The notes under the pieces are model-generated. The model searched no databases. It was not told the origin of the DNA and saw only the letters and a list, made by a program, of their open reading frames with translations. From a virus, in IMG/VR virus record IMGVR_UViG_3300009495_000033, positions 1 to 35,035 of that record: 35,035 nucleotides of DNA, one strand, 5' to 3'. The first letter of the stretch is position 1. Each line of letters starts with the position of its first letter. Shown in pieces: positions 33,401 to 35,035 of this stretch. A program made the position numbers and the translations under genes.

Positions 33401-33665
33401 GGAGACAGGTTTTGTTCTATATTACAGAACCGCATCTAAAGATGTGAACATCAAAGGATTGCATTGGAAACCCGTACCGACACAGAATGAGATGCCTGCG
33501 GATCAGAACAGAAACACTTTCCGTGAGTATGGATACTTAATCGGTGGACTTACTGGTGAACTAGAACCGTTTGATCAGTTCCAGTTGAAGATGGTGTTTG
33601 GTAGTACTAATGCTGCTAAAGTTCCGTTAATCAAAGACTTGAGGTGTATCGCACTTGCAGACTAA
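27405..33665 (+). CDS. Very large DUF4815 tail/baseplate structural protein
   Basis: This 2086-residue protein opens YHRVLFNSGKALQARELTQMQTIIQSEISQLGGNIFEEGAAITPG, the DUF4815 signature found in large virion proteins of marine T4-like phages. About residues 600-950 carry further beta-rich fibre-like domains. Residues 1185-1245 and 1425-1480 are extreme Thr/Glu/Val stretches that look like flexible or stalk segments. The C-terminal 500 residues repeat strand-rich modules and end DQFQLKMVFGSTNAAKVPLIKDLRCIALAD. Its place after gp8, where T4 has gp9 to gp12, suggests a peripheral baseplate protein holding the fibres. It overlaps the next gene by 11 bases. Confidence 0.8.
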   Translation: MPTIYTKSSFPSTYKDDYDKTKNYHRVLFNSGKALQARELTQMQTIIQSEISQLGGNIFEEGAAITPGSFKVDNTLEFIKINPLTPFPSDPSLLEGVEFSVSNLNPTIKFRVIQTIAAVNGDPDTLYVEYTSDSNTGAVATRVGSGSTITSTTGGFTFEVQSINTSNNPAVGLASEISVDEGHFFVQGRVVYCPPQSLIFGKYSTDQSSRFGFVIDQEIVTVDDDITLYDNQGETPNLTSPGADRYRITLTLADGRVTTVAENFIQVIEVLGGSIVSAVTPNSGFKSIKEEMATRTRETAGDYVKRYFRAAFEPNNLTTMKLKVTPGTAYVQGYRINKDAESTIIVKKPLQTLSRNNDSITVNYGNYFIVDSPTSQGMADFENVQELKLFDAVGGSGNIIGTTRVRAVSPVSDSRLNLYVFNTRISDATKSVRDIRSIGTGSGAGDVFYNLILSAGLGTNRNARAALQQSDKRPLLFDTPISRPKIFSDISLTVAKRKVVTSDGSGNVTINASSGNALDNAGSWIISNATDAQIQDAIISFGASSTSISGLANNQVVTIQYFEKISNAQQRVKTLTPVTDTFNLEEDSAGVQSINLRKTDIYSIDGVREDSAGGKNILNLFRVDYGQRDTHYDLGRLLYNGSGLDSAGQNVYVSFKHFQHANGDGEFFGVNSYDGTVDYSNIPVHRTEKGRLVNLRDVLDFRPSVDSNGDFGSSSLIFGLPASNNLVNADAEYYMPRLDKLVLSKSGELRYIQGVSSMMPKFPSTPVDCIDLYKIELGANTLHTKDLKTTIIPRRGYTMEDIGKLDKRVDRLEQATTLSLLELNATNERLFDSDGNERIHTGFFVDNFKNQKFMDTKSIEHRASHDPTKGIIRPGYTCDTVEMLFDSSHSTSNRMVQKGDNLYLDHTEVQYFAQNMASQTINVNPFHVEKTYGDLVLSPSKDTWKAFKQDAPLVIDGGTEFDASQALLWNEQEYAWGGTNVNDLRVGMTTDPLVSVTSNTTQTGESTRQTGEDVSVDHGDWVETGSTSTSEVIGGGVEVLSRDHNQVAGDFVVATTVSEGAYTGQTITKLEPPSGSTFANGSSAIEAKVKDEIVITATQAWGRVFRCGAHKDIADLYKQNAGGGAWTLITNFTTSISSGQKVKLVGKKTGSCHLYFKNNSGTGQGASTNSNDGVHTVTFGLGGVVTSTTTDVYQTVTDTVTTSHRDVSTVETVTNTSYERTNTVTTETETETTAEFTTTTDTTSTVNRIASESVLTEVVDNRELQIIHVPFMRSRKVSFKATNLRPNTRYFPFFNNTDVRDFCKPKTFYKSSTYPDPDYDIADDGSNMVTQIDIPPGLGHSEGSGELISNSNGIIEGEFEIPNLVNPPMRFKSGSAVFSLFDISKPDVSHALSYCAQFYTSAGVIENLTGDYTITNTRVLEIVGGQTTTTTSGVHTETTTSTDTVVTSESEIAGTTETTQTQVYGDVETNTAIVGDTTVLVSSNTGQEYSQAPAGSAAAGSGTGTTNPSTTFTVDGKAYDPNDPVVAGVSSQPQYQKNAMKHNKDEDPTAQSFEVLDPNGVYITRLRLYFAEKPGANDEQHTVSVAITQAPNGYPDRTRRVPGSFKEAVPSQVRTVPDESIGSMVANGTDFIFDEPVFLQGGGSNYAIIVRSLSMKYKMYISEVEQFQLGSTERRIMKQPTLGSLFVSQNTDVWEPRGKQDLAYVLYRADFQTSGTAFLHNRNLRPQNLVANPIMTTDGSNIVTVKLGPRDTHGMRRGDKTRLFGLDPDTRYNGILGSSIINGAGATFSRVVTSVDANSISFATDSDATASGRTGGGKVRMLQHLPYETIRPDFDLTQPETTNATLSFKMTTNSTLCDSADGRFEVDNNFQVLPNKSNTTLNSPFAIYNQFEETSETSLVANEGHSLTSNVIFTTTDPRVSPVLDLESTDLKLTSNIIDASDQRVVNTYLNEKYSNRVTFVDEIFPGKGTAAAKHVCIPIKLAETAVGLRVMMSVNRPPETGFVLYYRTASKDVNIKGLHWKPVPTQNEMPADQNRNTFREYGYLIGGLTGELEPFDQFQLKMVFGSTNAAKVPLIKDLRCIALAD

Positions 33666-33885
33666 ATTTATTCCAGTAGAGGGTCATGCGGATTTAGCCC
33701 GTGACCCAGAAACTGGGGCGATTATTAATATAAATAGAACTAAGATTCAGGAATCGCGTGAACGGAAACGTATACGAAGATTGCAGAGAAAAGAAGAACA
33801 GGAATTGAAGGCAAAAGTAGAGGGTCTAGAGAGTGATATCTCAGACATGAAAAGTATGCTTTCCCAACTACTAGAGAAACTATAA
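33655..33885 (+). CDS. Small fibre-linked protein with coiled coil, TTG start
   Basis: This 76-residue protein opens (L/M)QTKFIPVEGHADLARDPETGAIININRTK. I recall the same FIPVEGH.DLVRD..TGAI.N.N opening in small proteins placed before fibre genes of marine T4-like phages. Residues 38-76 are a charged coiled coil (LQRKEEQELKAKVEGLESDISDMKSMLSQLLEKL). There is no ATG before the conserved part; TTG 33655, ten bases after GAGG and inside the end of the preceding gene, is the likely start. A fibre adaptor or trimeriser is plausible. One-base overlap with the next gene. Confidence 0.7.
   Translation: MQTKFIPVEGHADLARDPETGAIININRTKIQESRERKRIRRLQRKEEQELKAKVEGLESDISDMKSMLSQLLEKL
33729..33736 (+). promoter_or_regulatory. 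Possible late promoter TATAAATA inside the gene at 33655
   Basis: An exact TATAAATA lies within codons for NINR. It would drive the fibre gene at 33885 with a leader of about 145 bases. Being inside a coding region, it could be coincidence. Confidence 0.4.
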
Positions 33886-35035
33886 TGTCACGAAAACCAA
33901 TAGTAAGAATGCAAGAATCGTTCAAGATATTTGTTGACAAGTTCAATATATTATCTAATAACGTAGGCGACCCATTACAACTGAATACCTACCAAGACAG
34001 TGATCTTGTCACAGTAATCAATGAAATCGAAGCCGCATTTGACGCATCTGCTGGTGAGATCTTATATCCCAACGGACAATCGGGGGAGACTCAGACACGA
34101 CTGAAGATTAGTACTAATCAGAGTGGTGGTGATGACATCGATATCGATGCTGGCCGAGACTTTCTTGTTGATGCGGTTCGTAATATTGAACTAACAGGTG
34201 TTAGTTTTGACCTAGACCTATCAGGCAATTCTAACATTGACATAGACGGTAATAGAACCGCCAATGTGGTTGGAACGTCCCATGATTCTGTTGATGGCGC
34301 AGTCACCATAGTAGGCAACTCTACTTACGGTCTTACAACTGGTGATAACTTCACCCAAACCACTACTGGTACTATTCAGTTTAATGGATCAGGAGACATC
34401 ACACTAAACACTGACGGTGATATTGTTCTGGATGCAGATGGCAATGATATCATCTTTAAGAACGGTGATGGCGCAGACCAAGTAACCCATAATCTTGCTG
34501 ACAATGCTCATTATACCGTGACTACACCAAGTCATTACACTGTTGATGTGAATGGCGACATAACCTTTGATGCTGAAGGTAACGACATTATCTTTAAGAA
34601 TGGTAATGGCGCAGACCAAGTAACTCATACTCTTGCGGATGGTGCTGGATATACGGTTACTGCTCCAGGCCATTATACAGTTGATGTGGTTGGAGATATC
34701 ATCCTAGATGCGGATGGTAATGATCTAGTCCTCAGAAACGGTGCGGGCGGTGATTCTGCACAGATCAATCTTGCTGACAATGCAGACTTAACAATCACTG
34801 CACCAGACGATTTCATATTAGATGTCGCTGGAGATATTGTACTTGATGCAGCTGGAGACAATATAAGACTAAAGGATGGCGGTACAACACGTCAAACCTA
34901 TACTCTAGGCGCAACAACTCAAATCACAACAACTGGTAACCGAACCGAGACTGTTACGGTTGATGCTTCCGACAGTGCAGCTGGAACATACCATATCGGT
35001 GCGACTGGAAACATGGACATCGATACACGAGGAAC
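33885..35035 (+). CDS. Tail fibre protein with 46-residue repeats, 3' truncated by window
   Basis: The frame is open from ATG 33885 to the right edge (383 codons). The N-terminus (MSRKPIVRMQESFKIFVDKFNILSNNVGDPLQLNTYQDSDLVTVINEIEAAF) is a helical attachment domain shared, as I recall, by fibre proteins of marine T4-like phages. From residue about 178 the chain consists of repeats of the type GDIVLDADGNDIIFKNGDGADQVTH...LADNA.YTVTAPGHYTVDV, which suggests a trimeric beta-helical or beta-prism shaft. The C-terminal receptor-binding part lies outside the window. Confidence 0.85.
   Translation, partial: MSRKPIVRMQESFKIFVDKFNILSNNVGDPLQLNTYQDSDLVTVINEIEAAFDASAGEILYPNGQSGETQTRLKISTNQSGGDDIDIDAGRDFLVDAVRNIELTGVSFDLDLSGNSNIDIDGNRTANVVGTSHDSVDGAVTIVGNSTYGLTTGDNFTQTTTGTIQFNGSGDITLNTDGDIVLDADGNDIIFKNGDGADQVTHNLADNAHYTVTTPSHYTVDVNGDITFDAEGNDIIFKNGNGADQVTHTLADGAGYTVTAPGHYTVDVVGDIILDADGNDLVLRNGAGGDSAQINLADNADLTITAPDDFILDVAGDIVLDAAGDNIRLKDGGTTRQTYTLGATTQITTTGNRTETVTVDASDSAAGTYHIGATGNMDIDTRG
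34416..34829 (+). repeat. Three in-frame 138-base repeats in the fibre gene
   Basis: Repeat starts (GGT/GGC/GGA GA- AT-, encoding GDI) fall at 34416, 34554, 34692 and 34830, exactly 138 bases (46 codons) apart. A fourth unit begins but diverges. Units one and two share long near-identical stretches such as GGCGCAGACCAAGTAAC, indicating recent duplication or exchange. Confidence 0.85.

Noticed and set aside
34416-35035. Regular repeats considered as a CRISPR array
   Set aside because: Unit length of 138 bases, in-frame coding and divergence between units fit a fibre protein; there are no short identical repeats with unique spacers.
1-35035. tRNA genes, insertion sequences, integrase and attachment sites
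   Set aside because: None could be supported by reading. Genes are packed with gaps generally under 130 bases, and no transposase, integrase or cloverleaf was seen.

Overview
The window is a 35 kb piece of a T4-like myovirus (Caudoviricetes, contractile tail). Two lines of evidence support this. First, there is a run of recognisable T4 orthologues: ssDNA-binding protein gp32, late-transcription co-activator gp33, head completion protein gp4, baseplate proteins gp26, gp54, gp48, gp53, a gp27-like hub, a split gp5, gp25, gp6, a shortened gp7, a gp10-like protein and gp8. Second, T4-type late promoters (TATAAATA) recur upstream of structural genes. The style of several proteins is that of marine T4-like phages (cyanophage, pelagiphage and relatives): a cysteine-free gp32, a very large DUF4815 structural protein and a fibre built of GDI-LDADGND repeats. 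No photosynthesis or other host-diagnostic gene is present, so the host is not determined.

Layout. Positions 1-2263 hold the end of one gene, a 50-residue membrane peptide, a P-loop kinase-like protein with a capsid-targeting-like N-terminus, and two leftward genes of unknown function driven by late promoters. Positions 2326-7102 are a rightward block of small, mostly uncharacterised genes. They are served by at least three sigma-70-like early promoters with exact 17-base spacers. The block includes a HExxH metallopeptidase-like protein, a WYL_2/SH3-like protein, gp33 and a 2OG-Fe(II) oxygenase. gp32 (7225-8148) has its own early and late promoters and ends at a perfect UUCG-loop terminator (8184-8208).

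Positions 8207-13244 are a leftward late block: gp4, an unknown protein, a gp54-like tube initiator, gp26, a short gp51-like reading frame reached through a T TTT TTA slippery site, and a 760-residue candidate tape measure. Positions 13253-35035 are a rightward late block that encodes the baseplate from hub to wedge and then the fibres: gp48, gp53, hub, gp5 OB/lysozyme-like, amidase, gp5-like beta-helix, unknown, gp25, gp6, gp7 core, gp10-like, gp8, a 2086-residue DUF4815 protein, a small connector-like protein, and a repetitive fibre that runs off the window.

Most worth a second look are: the probable -1 frameshift linking gp26 to a gp51-like extension just before the tape measure; the kinase-like protein that appears to carry a T4 internal-protein packaging leader; three late promoters placed so close to the AUG that leaderless mRNAs are predicted; and a baseplate needle whose lysozyme domain has lost its catalytic glutamate while a separate amidase gene sits next to it.
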